Positions 1 to 12,644 of a stretch of 64,000 nucleotides of DNA are shown here, one piece after another. The stretch is from Leptodactylus fallax (Eukaryota; Chordata; Amphibia; Anura; Leptodactylidae). The stretch lies in assembly GCA_947044405.1 (NCBI GenBank), contig CAMRHE010000021.1, positions 10,834,501 through 10,898,500 of the forward strand, read 5' to 3'. The first letter of the stretch is position 1. Each line of letters opens with the position of its first letter. A model generated the notes under the pieces. That model did no database searches. It was given only the letters and a program-made list of their open reading frames with translations, and had not been told where the DNA came from. The position numbers and the translations under genes are program-made.

Positions 1-1739
1 TATTATTAATGTCCACATATAATTCTGACTACTTTTAATTTAACATTTTTAGTGTGTTATGGTCTATATATGACCCATACTGTCAAAAATTAAGTAACAA
101 ATATAAGTACATATATAAGGAATACGTGTGCTAAAATGCCATTGAATTGTTAAATGTATAAACATAACAGCTAAACTAAACATTAAATAGCAGAACTAAA
201 GTCATTCAATACACTGTAAACCTACTGTCTTAACTCTGAATTACATCTCCACTGCAAAAAGTGTAAATATATATTAAGACAAGGTAACATTTACATGAAA
301 TTATAGCATTATAAATTATATACCACTTAAAAGTACAAATGTAATACTATACAATCAAATGCCCATTCAGTCAAACAATGCCTGTGATCTCTAGATGGAA
401 CAATGTTAACAAATTAGCATGGTCAGTTTCAGGAAAGCATCATAAGATGGATATATAGAAACTCCTTTTTATGAAAAACTGACAGTTGTAATAATGGTTT
501 ATGTCATCTGTATCAGCCCTCTCAATATATGGCGAAGTAATGATGGCTAATGGGATCCATGTTGGCTCTCTACTATAGTAATAGATGACAGATGATAACG
601 CTTGGTAGGTATCAACATTTTAAGTTCAACATGAACTTAATAAAATGAAACTATAAATAATTCTTAACATGGGCATAGCATATACTGTAATGTTCTGGAT
701 AGATAAATGATGTAAACTGTAGTGTGTTTATAAGGCAGATAGTTAATATATTTCCTTTCACACTTTTCCTTTGTTCCTTTTGTAGTCTTTTGATCTAACA
801 TGTAAGTTGTCAATACCAGCAATAACTTTAAAAAAGAAAAAGCGCAATGCTTCTTTGTAAATAATGTACAATAAAACTTTCACATCTTCAGAAAAATAGA
901 CCAATATATTGTACAAATCGAGAAGGCCAACATTTTCTGTCCTTGATAGAATAAGCTTTGTTCTTAGACAAGATTTACTGTAATTGCATAATTTCTTATC
1001 ACTCACATTCCAAATATATCACATTCTTCTCTAACAATATGACACTTGTTAGAAAAGCTCAGTGCTTCTTTTCTTGTTACCCCTTCAAGAATTACTTGAC
1101 AATAGTTTTTCTTATCTGTTATGATCTATATTTTTTAGCTCATAAAAGCTCAAATTCCATACACAGAATGAAATATTGTTAATTTCTACAATTTGATACA
1201 TTTTTTCACAGTTTGGAATAATAATTTCTGGTGCAAACCCCATCCAAAAACCACTAGTGATAAAATTGTTGTGAATGTATTCTTCTTATGTAAGTAGTAC
1301 ATGTCATGAAAATCTAGAGCACTCCCAGTTAATAGGTTGCTATATGTAACAAGTTAAAGCTTCAAGTGCTCTTCTTGACATTACATTTACTACAAATTAA
1401 CGGTATCTGGAAGCATAAAATGAGCATTCATCTTTTAAAACCATGTAATTTTTAGATCTGGCATTCTGTGCTTATTAAATGGACTTACCACTATTTTATT
1501 ACACATGACCTATCCATAAAGATGACCTGTAGGCATTCCCGACATATCTGTTTTAGTAAATAATTGTATTCACTATAATGTAACAATTGTAATGCAACAT
1601 CTTCACTTTGAACTCTGCTTTATGAACATATTAACAATGCGGTGTTACCAGATGGAGGTGTGTTATTGCAAACATTCATATAATCCATTAGGCGCTGAAA
1701 GAATGATCTGCATTGCTAACCTCTTACATGCCATGATCT
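1..1739. other. AT-rich stretch without recognisable gene
   Basis: Both strands carry only short reading frames, up to 82 codons, with no recognisable domain. I see no splice-bounded exon, RNA gene or clear transposon end here. It is probably unique or very old intergenic DNA. Confidence 0.6.
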
Positions 1740-2420
1740 AAAGAGACCACAGCATTTAAGCGGCTTGACAGCTGCACTGACACCCATATGCCTCCCCACA
1801 ATACAATTGTAGGGTACAGATGGGTTCTGATGGAAGCCAGGGGCCTAACAATGGCCCCTATGTCTGCAATCTATGGAAGAATATTAAACAATGGCTTCTC
1901 TGTATGTGTGTAATAGGCATCTATAATACATTGCAACACAGAAGTTTTTTAGTGTACTATATAAGTCACCCTATAAAATTAAACTAAAAAGTAAAAAAAA
2001 AGCTTAAAAAAAAAAGGTAAAAAATATTTAAAAACGGAATAAAATAAAAAACTTAACAATACAATTTGTCCCATAAAAATTCTTTGGAGTCTCAAAAAGC
2101 AAAAAGTACACATATTTGGTATTGCCTCATCCATAACATCTTGAATGATAAAATTATGTTATTTAATCCAAATATGAAACACCTTAAAAAATTACAAAGC
2201 TATGCAAGAATTGCTTTTTGTTTAAATACCTCAAAAAATGAACTAAAAAATGATCATAAAGTCACTAGCATATCAACTGAATATTATCCATGTGATATAT
2301 GCAGTAAAATATTTTCTACTGTTTACACCTCTCAAAATATGGCAACATAAAAACATGAAAATGTAAAACATAAAAAACTTATACATAGTTGTTATTGTCA
2401 TAATTGTACTGACCCATAAC
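1740..2420. repeat. AT-rich interspersed repeat, old copy
   Basis: A moderately GC part (1740-1910) is followed by an A-rich tract with runs of A and AAAT (1980-2060) and then by words such as 'tttggtattgcc' and 'atggcaacata'. Related wording recurs near 16134-16215, 30900-31260, 40310-40440 and 60290-60700, so this looks like a dispersed family. The class is unknown to me. The 94-codon frame at 2066-2350 lies inside this AT-rich repeat and has no domain, so I do not call it a gene. Confidence 0.4.
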
Positions 2421-2878
2421 ATAGGTAATATAGTTAACGTTATTTATGCTGCATGATAAATATTGCAAAATTTATAATATGAAAAATATGTGAAAATGGC
2501 AGAATTGCTGCAGTTTTCACTTTATTGTCACAAAAAAATATAATATAAAAAAGTCACAACAGAATGTCACACTGTATAAATAGAAAACATTATGCAAGTC
2601 AAATTATACCATACCTCTAGAATTTTTTCTTCTTCCTCACTAACCCAACCACATCAAGGATGGCCTGACTCAAGAGAAGAAGAGATTAAAAAAAAAAAAA
2701 AAAAAGAAAAGAAAAACTCTTCTTCTTCTTCAGAAATCAATTTTAACCATGGATTCCAGACACAATGATGTTTTTTTTTAAAGCCTTTTTATCCTTTTAA
2801 AGGATACTTTCTTACATTATGTTTTATTGATCTGCCTTTTCCATTCCAGAAATGAGGGAACGCTTTCATTACACCAAA

Positions 2879-2909
<31 letters not shown>

Positions 2910-3007
2910 TAGCCGTAAGACTTCTGATAATTACAGTTATGCAAACCTTTTCTCCATCCAGTCTAGAGGTGTCACAAAGAATGAAAACAGTTAAATCTAA
3001 ATGAATG
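2421..3007. other. AT-rich stretch, no gene seen
   Basis: Low-complexity A and T runs (for example 2690-2705) and one tetranucleotide microsatellite are all I can identify. Confidence 0.5.
2879..2911. repeat. (TTTA)n microsatellite
   Basis: About seven near-perfect TTTA units followed by a T run. Confidence 0.9.
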
Positions 3008-3270
3008 TAACCGTGGCAAAAAAAAAAAATGCTGTGTTTTACATTACCTGCAAAGTGGATGGGATTCTGGCTAATTCCATCCCCACATTGCAGAAAAAAC
3101 GCAAATGTTTTTGAAAATAGCAGCATGTCAATTATACCTACGTAAATGCTGGCTTTTCCCGTATAGGTATAATGGAAGGAAAACTCTGCGGATTTTCTTT
3201 GCCACGGTCTTTTCTGCAGTGTTTTTTGGATGCGGCTCGCTATTTTAGCCTTAATCCAAACATGGGAGAC
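3008..3270. repeat. MITE-like repeat, 'ctgcgttttc / tgtggatggga' family
   Basis: Shares ordered words with 12368-12640, 21606-21830, 29138-29470 and 61240-61548: a poly-A followed by 'atgctgtgttttaca', 'gatgggattctggctaa', 'agcagcatgtcaattat' and 'gtataggtataat'. The right edge reads 'agccttaat', consistent with a TTA target. In the better-preserved copy at 61240 a TTA duplication is visible, so PIF/Harbinger-type is the best guess. This copy is degraded at its left edge. Confidence 0.55.
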
Positions 3271-3407
3271 ACTAAATTATTAAATTCACAGAAATTACAT
3301 TGAAAAAAATCTTGTAAGATTCTTCTAATTCTGTTCTGTATCTACAGTTTCTTTTTAGGTATGCATATGCTACCCATATTGGAGTCAACCCAACAAATCC
3401 ACTGACT

Positions 3408-3740
3408 CATAGGGGAAGATTTATTAAAATTGGTGTTTAGTACAGATGCAGGGCATAGCTAATTTCTGAAGAGGCTCCAGCCTCTTCATAAATCAGATGC
3501 ACTACTGTTTGCCAAAATGGAGATCTACATCAGTTAGGAATTAGCGTAGCTTTCCATTTTAACTCACACCAGAAAACTATGCATATGTCAGGCCGATGCA
3601 TCCCTACCCTGGCCCGCCCTACTCCACCCACATTCTCACAATGTGGTGAGTGAGATACAGAAAAGGTTGTGGTACACGTTTGGCGCAAGAAAGGGCCTTG
3701 TACCAAATGTGCGCCACAATATTATCCCTCTACGACCAGA
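3408..3740. repeat. Interspersed repeat, inverted copy at 45.2 kb
   Basis: Shares 'agatttatta', 'gaagaggctccagcctctt', 'tggagatct', 'cacaccagaaa', 'acattctcacaatgtg' and 'gtgcgccacaat' in order with the reverse complement of 45224-45575. Two diverged copies in opposite orientation imply a dispersed element. I cannot name the class. Confidence 0.55.
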
Positions 3741-3821
3741 AAACTGACGTAGAGGGAATGATACATTTTGCCCATTGAATAAACGTGAGGTAAATAAAAT
3801 CTAGCATTAATTGAAATCTCA

Positions 3822-4115
3822 TAGAGTTGCATAGGTATGGGCAAAACAAAAATATATAAAATGTAACTTTTATTAGTAATTTCTTCAGTGTACTTACGTC
3901 GTATATTCTGTGCATTTAAGTGAAAAAACAAGTGTAACACAGTGGTATAAAATCCCAAAATATTTGGACTCTATTCGATTTTTCCATGATAAGACCCCAA
4001 TGTGGTGATATATAAAACCGCCCACAATTGGGAAAGATATAGCGCTCCGTAGGGCTGCATCAAAACAACCGTATTCGGGCAGAAGTATTCTATAAAGTTT
4101 GCTAGTAGCGCTGCA
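3822..4115 (+). repeat. Left arm of a 0.3-kb inverted repeat
   Basis: Matches the reverse complement of 6716-7020 almost throughout, for example 'tcatagagttgcatagg', 'aacttttattagta', 'aagtgtaacacagtg', 'aaaatatttggact' and 'aatgtggtgatatat'. The arms are about 2.6 kb apart and enclose the MITE at 4178 and the Tc1 at 4867. They may be long terminal inverted repeats of one host element, or two inverted copies of one repeat. Confidence 0.75.
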
Positions 4116-4177
4116 CCTACTTGGGCTTAAGGGAATAGACTGCTTGTTTATGGACAGCTGCTGGTTCAGAGCCTTAA

Positions 4178-4652
4178 AGGGGTATTCCCATGAACATAAC
4201 CATTTTTAAATTTGTAGATAATTAAAAGTTATAAATTTTTGCAGAGTTTTAAAGATTTTCTCTAAATATCTTGTGGTCACAAGTTGTTGTCTTGATTGGT
4301 TGCCAGCGGATACGACCATGATTGCAGGACCTTTCTAAGGTAAGAAAATCAGCCATGATTTGCTTATTGTGGCCGGGATATCTTCTCATACATGTAGTGT
4401 CCCTGCCTGATAACACAGCTACAATAATAAAATCATGGCTGGGTTCCTGACAAGTCCCAGACCATAGAAATTTTCTGCATTTGTGGTCGTATCCTTTGGC
4501 AACCGATCAAGACAACAAACTACCACCACTAGGATGGTTACAAAAAAAATCTTTAAAACTCTGCAGAATTTTTAACTACTTATATTTTCAAAAATGTTTA
4601 ACTTTTAATTATCTACAAATATAGATCTGATTATGTTCATGGGAATACCCCT
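4178..4652. mobile_element. Kolobok-type MITE with TTAA target sites
   Basis: Flanked by TTAA at 4174-4177 and 4653-4656. The ends are inverted repeats starting 'aggggtattcccatgaac'. The interior is palindromic at low identity, for example 'aatcatggctg' against 'cagccatgatt'. TTAA duplications together with AGGGG-type ends are known from Kolobok MITEs of frogs; piggyBac also uses TTAA but has different ends. It has no coding capacity. A diverged copy lies at 33629-34383. Confidence 0.8.
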
Positions 4653-4866
4653 TTAACTGTTTATTAAGCTATTTTTCCAGTAAAAGCCTTACTGTATGTA
4701 GCTTAGTTTTTCACTGGTCCTGTTATATGTGAAGACTCAATGGATATATACCATTTATTTGCATACAGGATATCAACAGTTAGTGATATTTGGCTAAATA
4801 AGAGACACAAAAGGGAGATTAGTACATACCCTCTGTGGTTTGGATACTAGCAGCTGAACTAACTTA

Positions 4867-6480
4867 CAGTGGCATGCAAAAGTTTGGACACCCCTGGTCA
4901 AAATGACTGTTACAGTGAACAGTTTAGCAAGTTGAAGATGAAATGATCTTTAAAAGGCATAAAGTTAAAGATTAAACACACTTGTCTATCATTTTAAGCA
5001 ATATCAGTGTATTATTATGTTTGAGTACAATTTTAAGTGAAAAAGGGAAAGGAGTACCTTGCAAAAGTTTGGGAACCCTTGTAGATTTGTGTGCTCAGAT
5101 AACTTGACCAAGGTCTCAGACTTTAATTAGCCAGTTAGGGTTATGGCTTGTTCACTATCATTGTTAGGAAAGGCTAAGTGATGCAAATTTTACAGCTTTA
5201 TAAATCCCCAGCCTCCTCTATCCTTGTGCCAAAAAACAGCAGCCATGTGTTCTTCAAAGCAGCTGCCAAGCACTCTGAAAATGAAAATGGTGGAGCCCCA
5301 CATAGCAGGAGAATGCTATAAGAAGATAGCAAAGCGTTTTCAGGTTGCCCTTTCCTCAGTTCCAAATGTAATTAAGAAATGGCAGTTACCAGGAACAGTG
5401 GAGGTCAAGATAAGGTCTGGGAGACCAAGAAAAATTTCAGAGACAGCTGCTCGTAGGACTGCCAGAGTAGCAAATCAGATCCCGCTTGACTGCAAAAGAC
5501 TTTCAGGAAGATTTAGCAGACTCTGGAGTTATGGTACATTGTTCTACTGTTCAGTGATACCTGCACAAATATGGACTTCATGGAAGAGTCATCAGAAGAA
5601 AACCTCTCCTGGGTCCTCACCCTAAAATTCACTGTCAGAAGTTTGCAAAAGAACATCTAAACAAGCCTGATGCATTTTGGGAACAAGTCCTGTGGACCAA
5701 TGAGGTTAAAATCAAACTCTTTGGCCACAATGATAAAAGCTATGTTTGGAGAAAATAGGCACAAAATTTCAGGAAAAGAACATCTCTTCAACCATTGAGA
5801 ATGCGGGTGGATCAATCATGCTTTGGGGTTGTGTTGCAGCTAATGGCACAGGGAACATTTCATGGGAAGAGGGAAGAATGGATTTAATGAAATTTCAGCA
5901 AATTCTTGAAGCAAACATAACACCATCTGTACAAAAGCTGAAATTGAAAAGAGGATGGCTTCTACAAATGGATAATGATCCTAAACACATGTCAAAATCC
6001 ACCATAGACTACCTAAAAAGGCGCAAGCTGAAGGTTTTACCATGGCTCTCACAGTCCCCTGATCTGAACATCATTGAAAGTCTGTGGCTAGACCTCAAAA
6101 GAGCAGTGCATGCAAGACGACCCAGGAATCTCACAGAAATGGAAGACTTTTTCAAGGAAGAATGGATGAAAATCCCTCAAACAAGAATTGAAAGACTCTT
6201 GGCTGGCTACAAAAAGCGTTTACAAGCTGCAATACTTGCCAAAGGGGGTGCTACTAGGTACTAACCATGCAGGGTGCCCAAACTTTTGCATCCGGTCATT
6301 TTCATTTTTTATTTTGAAAATGTAAAATATGAAAATATATTTTTTTTTCCCAAAAATACATTGGGAATGTAGTCATCTTTAATGTTATGCCTTTTGAAGA
6401 TAATTTTATCTTCAACTTGCTTAACTGTTCACAATAACAGTCATTTTGACCAGGGGTGTCCAAACCTTTGCATGCCACTG
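4867..6480 (+). mobile_element. Tc1/mariner transposon 1, IR/DR type, complete but dead
   Basis: TA duplications at 4865-4866 and 6481-6482 flank inverted repeats starting 'cagtggcatgcaaaag'. About 190 bp inside each end an imperfect copy of the tip recurs ('ttgcaaaagtttggga' near 5061 and 'cccaaacttttgca' near 6277), giving the IR/DR arrangement in which transposase binds two sites per end. The 1614-bp length is normal for Tc1. The element sits between the inverted arms at 3822 and 6716. The transposase gene inside is broken. Confidence 0.93.
5224..6264 (+). pseudogene. Tc1 transposase pseudogene (element 1)
   Basis: Cut-and-paste DDE transposase remains in three frame segments. The first open segment (5224-5625) gives a helix-turn-helix DNA-binding region and a 'GRPRK' linker, then leaves frame near 5490. 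The middle part is readable in another frame, with a stop near 5553, and carries 'WTNEVKIKLFG', where the first catalytic Asp is replaced by Asn. The last segment (5746-6264, 172 aa; the reading begins at a TTG that is a frame boundary, not a real start) carries 'QMDNDPKH' and 'PDLNIIESLW', Asp76 and Glu111, giving the Tc1 DD34E spacing. The C-terminus 'AKGGATRY' is intact. At least two frameshifts, one stop and the D-to-N change make it inactive. Confidence 0.93.
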
Positions 6481-6715
6481 TATCTCATGCATCAAACTCA
6501 GTTAGGGAGAATATTTTTTACCCTTCACTGAATAGTTACATCCTATGGAACACTGATTAGCTACAGCAGGGGAGAGATATTATATCATCTACTGAATAAA
6601 ATACTTTGGGAACAATCTGTGTCTCCTTTTGATCAATAGGGGGTTAAAATTGGGTCCATTGTATCCACTAGGTGCTCGATGATGCATGAGCTCTAAGAAA
6701 ACTTTATAGAATCCT

Positions 6716-7020
6716 TCTGCCTAAATACTAGTTATTTTGGTGCAGCCCTATGGAACGCTATATCTTGGCCAATTGTGGGAGGTTTTATATATCACCACAT
6801 TGAGATTTTATCATTGAAAAATTTAATAAAGTCCAAATATTTTGGGGCCTCTACTCGGTTTGAACCAATTGACTTTAGGTTTTATATCACTGTGTTACAC
6901 TTATTTTTGCAATCAAATGCACAGAATACAACGTCAGTGTACTTTCAAGAAACTACTAATAAAAGTTAAATTTTATTTTAGATATTTTTGTTTTGTCCAT
7001 ACCTATGCAACTCTATGACA
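6716..7020 (-). repeat. Right arm of the 0.3-kb inverted repeat
   Basis: This is the reverse-complement partner of 3822-4115. Next to the outer edge of each arm, in direct orientation, stands a similar word ('acattttgcccattgaat' before the left arm, 'acatttcgcccaatgaat' after the right arm), which might be remnants of a longer duplicated target or of the element itself. Confidence 0.75.
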
Positions 7021-7029
7021 TTTCGCCCA

Positions 7030-10000
7030 ATGAATGTTACATTCCTGAAACCAAATTTTATGCATTATGCTATCTCAAGGTCTGAGTTTCTCACAAACAT
7101 CACAGTGTTTATCTTCAACTAATAAGTAGTTATTAAAATAAAAACTCATCATCCAAAAAAAATAATGCAGTTGTGTTGCTAAAAAGTAAAGTTCAAAGTT
7201 GGATAGAAAAAGTCTCCCAGATTCCGGAGGACTCTGCAATGAACTCCATTTTTATCCTATTTAAATGAATAAAAGACATGGTGTTCAAAGGTAGGCAATC
7301 AGTTTAAGAAAGCAGGTTTGTCCCCAAAATGTGCTGTATAAGGTAAAAAGTGAAGGCTTCAATCTGGATTGTAATTATTACATGACTAAATTAAAGCCTC
7401 TATATCCCAGAACTCTGTAAGTGATGGGTAATAACACTGTAAATAACACACAATTCTAAACTGAGGCCCCATATTCCAACTTAACCTTCATTGATGACAC
7501 TAATAAAAAAGTTAATTTAAAATGTAAGTTGGGCACCCAGTGTGTTCCTATAGCTCAGTTATTATAGTTTCAATGAGTGCCTCAGCACACTGCTACTAGG
7601 GAAAGTCCATACACATTTGTATTGTGAATATGCAGAACTAAACCATTTACCAAATAGGGGGATGGCCACTTCTAATGGCTGTATATCTGGTTTTATACCA
7701 CCAAGAAAAATGGTTCTGGTATCACAAGAAAGCTGAGATTCTCAGTTTTCATATGGCAGCTATATAATAGAGACTGAGAAACCACTAGTTAAAAACACAG
7801 TCAGTAATGTGATTTTTATATGCTGCTTTACTGTATATGCATTATAGCCCATGCATTCACTCAATAATTAAGTTTCTATGGTGATGCATTCTACTGTTAC
7901 CAAACACAGCATTGTATGATAATATCAAGAATAACTTTTTATTATTTATCCATAGAAAATTGTCTCAAACATTTTGGCCATTGAGTATAAAAACTAACAC
8001 AATACTGAAAACCTGGATCATTTGTTAATGACAGCTAATCAAATAGGTCAGGGAATAAAATGCATTATCTAACTGGTTGCTATAGTCAACTTCACTTCCT
8101 CTCTCCACTTGTTTTTGTACATGAGCCTTAATTTTTTTCTTGATTGGATATACAACCTTGATTAAAAAATAGGGATTTGATTAGCAAATGTTCACTCTAA
8201 TTCTTTACTGATATTACAAAAATATGCAAATTCCTTGTAATACTGTAGGCTATTTTCTCCATATTTTTCTACATTATTAACAAGATTTTAAAACCAAACT
8301 ACCCCTACAGTAACAATGGTACATCGCATATTCATATTGTATGATCCATGATATGCTCCTATTATGGTGATTAGACAGTGAAATACTATTATTGTGGTAT
8401 TTTACCATACATACTAAATAAAGTTTCTTCAATTGTAAGTCACAGTTAGGTTACATTCATAAGGTTTAGTCAAGTAAAGGACTTTGCTGCAATTTGAGCA
8501 GTAGACTGGTCTTCAGTTCCAAATATGTCTCTATTATTCAGCTTTGGAGCCCCAATATTATTCATATGCAAAAGAGGAGAAAAGTTATTTGCCCAGGAAT
8601 CTAGAGCTGAGACTGAAGCTGAAGCAAGATAAGGCATGTCCCCAAAGCATTTTCCTCATTTGCATATGCATAAATAAAACTGTGATTTACATGAAAATTG
8701 GGCTCCAAAGCTGCATAACAAAGGCATATTTGGAAACTGTAAAATCACTTCTACAAAGTACTGGGATCAGTTTTAAAACCAATTTACTGATGACAGACTC
8801 CCTTCAAGGCCTCATGCACACAGCCAAGCCACAAACAGTCCCTACAATTCCACATTGCAGAGCTTTAGGTACTATTTTTACTGCCATATGGTACAGTTTG
8901 TGCAAGACGGTATTTTCCCATAGAAGCCATTCTTCTGTAGTACATAGTTAAGCTAAACAACATGTGATGGAACATGACACAATCACAATGTATATACTAA
9001 ATCTGAAGCACATAGAGTTATAGTATGCACCCATAGCTAATGATGGATGCAGTATTAATATTAATATCCTCATTGTTCAAAATAGATATAGCCTCAGTAT
9101 GAGAGTGTGAAGAAACCCTTCTATTAAAATGACATTGAAGAAAAGTTCTAGTTCTGGCCTTACATTGAAGTTGTCAATTTTGTTATTTTATAGTTAGGTG
9201 AACTAATCTAGCAGTTCCAACAATTGCTGTCCTGGGTTATCTTAAAATCTTCAGAAATTAACCTAGTTATTCCATGATATGAATGAGGGAAGAATATAAC
9301 AATGCATTACATGCCAGCTTTCACATTAAGGCGCCTGAAAAAGCAGAATAGCAGGGACTCTAGGAGCTGCTAACCATCCTGGGAACAGCCATTAATTGCC
9401 ATTGTTTAAAAACAGAAATACAATGTAACTAAGAAGCAACTGAATAGAATTTTTAACACCCTGCAAAAGAAGACAACTGGAGGACTTGGGGTCCAGATCA
9501 TTTATTATTTTAGAGCTTTTTTGGGTCATTTGTTTTGACCCAAAAAGGGTAACCCATTCTGAGCATAGCAGACAATCTATTACTCACCACCAAATAAATA
9601 ATAGAGAGGTAATATGGGGAATTTTACGAAGGAAAAGGAATAAAAGGGACAACAAATAAATAAGCTTTAGACAATGTAATAAATTATTACTATTCTCACC
9701 ATCCTTTAATTAGTATTATTCTATTGTATGTTTATGTTTATCACTATAGAATGCATTTTACATTTATGTGAAAGAGGAAATTGTATAATTGTTATGTCAG
9801 CCTGCAATAGATAATGATATTATGATATATCCCGGAGTTAAAATGTTAACAAAACAATGGGCAAAACCTCCAGCTCTTATTATTTTCTAGCAGTTCTTCA
9901 TGAATCATGGTTTGAAAGAAAGTATTAAAAGAGGATTGTTTTTCATGTGATGTGAACATAAAAGGACAACATTTTTAGAGCTTTAGATTTCAGATTTAAG

Positions 10001-11577
10001 TGTTTCTTTGATGTTTTGGTTTGCATACTATCTACAAAGTAACAGGCATAGCAAATAACACAATTTTGTTATAGTATTCTTTTGGATTACATGGTAAAAT
10101 GTTCTTTATGTGAATTGTTCTAGTAATAATAATGTAAGCTGCTACATACATTTGTGAACAACTCTGATGTTATTAAGCTGTAATATGTATATACTAAGAC
10201 TGCCATCTGGAGTATATTACTGACACTACAACTGAAAGTCCCAGGAAAATAGTATTTTCCATAACTTTCTAAAACTATAAAGCCCTGTAATAAGGAGCAA
10301 AAACAATCCACATATAACAACGTTAGAAGAATACTATAGTAGTTATGCTATAGATCAAAATGGTAAAGTATAGACATATAGGACCATTACTATTCAATAC
10401 TATTTGAGGTACAAATCAGTGCAGTGTATTCTTCAACAGAAATCCAAAAATGCAAAACTAATAGCTTTACTTTGCTATATATTCCCTGATGTGACTATTT
10501 TACTTATACAGGCTAAAGTATGTTAAAGGTTGTTCTTTAGGCATACCGTCGCCCAGTATACGGTGTGATACTGCAGTCCCAACAGCATTGCTCTTTTCAA
10601 TACTAATATATAGAAAAAATATACTGTTAATGTTACAAATTCTTTTTAAATAGCAGGCATATCAAACAGTAAAGGCATGTAGTTGTCCTTTCATATAGGT
10701 TTGATCGTATGTATGTCTGCTTAGACTGAATGTAGCGTAAATGTACCCTTATATTTCTTAAAATCTGAGAGTGAAAGACCAATAGTTTCTTCAGTGGTTG
10801 TTTTCCTTAAATATTAAACTTATTTTTTTACCTCTGGTATGTATAGTCTTTACTTTAGTACTGTGCTATGGTAAAAGCAGTTGCAACAAATCGGGGGGTT
10901 CTATATAAATGGATAAATAGATAGATCTGGAAAACGATCAGGAATTGATACAGAAAGTATGTTGGAAAATTGTAACACTTTTCATTATATAAACAAAAAA
11001 CATTTGTTGCTTAATATTGTTCTCAAACTGGACCACCCCTTTAAGTATTCAAAGTGAATGCTAGTGTCTCTAGTGACAGAGTCTAAAAGTGAAGCTGTCC
11101 TAGGAAAATCTATGAGTGACAAACACAAATAATGTGACAGTATGTCAATAACTATGAAACTTGGATACTTTTGTTTACTACAGGAATGTTTTTTGGTGTT
11201 TCAACAGATGTTAAAATACATTGATAAATTGATACCTTGGATCCTCAGCATCAGTCCTGTGCACCATAAAGTGTTCCTGGTCTGTCTTGTGTGTCAACTG
11301 AATTAGTACATTGAAATATTCCTATAGAAGGATGTACAGAAAAATCTATCAGGAATGTCATAGACTGCTCATAAACGTCTTTGCTAGATCCTACACTGTC
11401 CATATACAATGGCCAGCCACAGTGAATATAACAATGAGTTGGCATAAAGCCTGCTTTTTTTTCTGTTCTCACTAGATGTCATAGTCATCTGTGGCTGGGT
11501 TATACTATATGTGCTACTATAAAATCATACTTTACTTAGGCTTCCACAAGTAATCCTGTGAAGAATATGAATGTATG
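7030..11577. other. 4.5 kb without recognisable gene or element
   Basis: The longest frame (8544-8951, 135 codons) has no recognisable domain, no splice context and ordinary AT-rich composition. I see no TIR pair, LTR or conserved protein motif. Probably unique intergenic DNA with very old repeats. Confidence 0.6.

Positions 11578-11612
<35 letters not shown>
11578..11612. repeat. (TA)n microsatellite
   Basis: About 17 uninterrupted TA units. Confidence 0.97.
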
Positions 11613-11617
<5 letters not shown>

Positions 11618-12364
11618 GTCCAAAAGTCTAAAACTTACTCTTTTATGGATCAATAGTGTATGCAATGATAAACTTTGTCATAGAAATGTGTCCACCTTTA
11701 CCTTTGCTTGAATTTGGTCAGTGACTTACTGAATGATAGCGAAACCTTTGAATGGCTGCAATCCACAAGACAACCACTGTCTGGCCACACATAGACACAT
11801 ACAGGATATACATCTTCTGGCATAGTATTATGAGTTCATGTTTTTGGATGCCTCAGGCCATACATCTTGGGATACACGTGTATCAAGTATGAGTTAAGAG
11901 GAAAGGAAAATAAGGACATATCTGTACATGTAGTTAAAGGAAACTTCCTGTTTCTCCACATATCAAATGTCTCTTCCCCTAAATGCTGTCTATGACTGTC
12001 CAGACACTCTGCACTCACTGATATACAAACCAAATATGAAGGAATGAAAGTTGTCAGGGCATTACAAATAACAAGTATTCTACTTTCTCCCATCTGAACA
12101 TAATTGAGAGCAGCTCAGTTTTTTCAGTGTGAAATTGTAGTTCTATTATCTTAACTATCTAGACATCACTAACCTGGCTATTTGTGTCGATAATTTGGCT
12201 ATTTACATTGCTTTATCTGATACCTGATTCTGCCGTTATGTTAATTAAAGTCAAAGACCTGTGATTTACAGCTGCTCCTGTAGGAGTGATAAGTGCTGGA
12301 TTCTCCATGCTGAGTGTATTGTCCTGGAGTTACCTGTGATAAGCAAAGCAATGCATACTAAGAC
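11613..12364. other. Stretch without recognisable gene
   Basis: Only short, unconserved frames are present and no element ends were found. Confidence 0.55.
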
Positions 12365-12367
12365 TAA

Positions 12368-12640
12368 GGCCCCATGTAGCAGGCCGCAGGCAAAAGCGTT
12401 ACGGAAAAAATCTGGAGGAAACGCATTATGGTTTTCCCCAGCACTTTATACAGAAAGCCCACAGAGTTTTCCTCTGCAGACTTTCTGCTTCTATTATACT
12501 TATAGGGAAAATACCAGCATTTCCATAGGTATAATTGACATGCTGCAATTTACAAAAATGCGAGCATTTTTGAAATCACAGCATTTCTGCTGCAGATTTC
12601 TATCTGCAATGTGTGGATGGGATTAGCCAGAATCCTGTAT
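12368..12640. repeat. MITE-like repeat, 'ggccccatg' family, right end lost
   Basis: Begins 'ggccccatgtagcagg' after a TAA at 12365-12367. It shares 'gcagactttctgcttctat', 'tataattgacatgctgc' and 'tgtggatgggattagcc' with the copies at 3008, 21606, 29138 and 61240. The right terminus is not recognisable, so this copy is truncated. The 121-codon frame over it is coincidental. Confidence 0.6.
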
Positions 12641-12644
12641 AGTG

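Noticed and set aside
8544..8951. 135-codon frame as a possible small gene
   Set aside because: No domain, no signal of codon bias or splice context, and the length is expected by chance in 64 kb.
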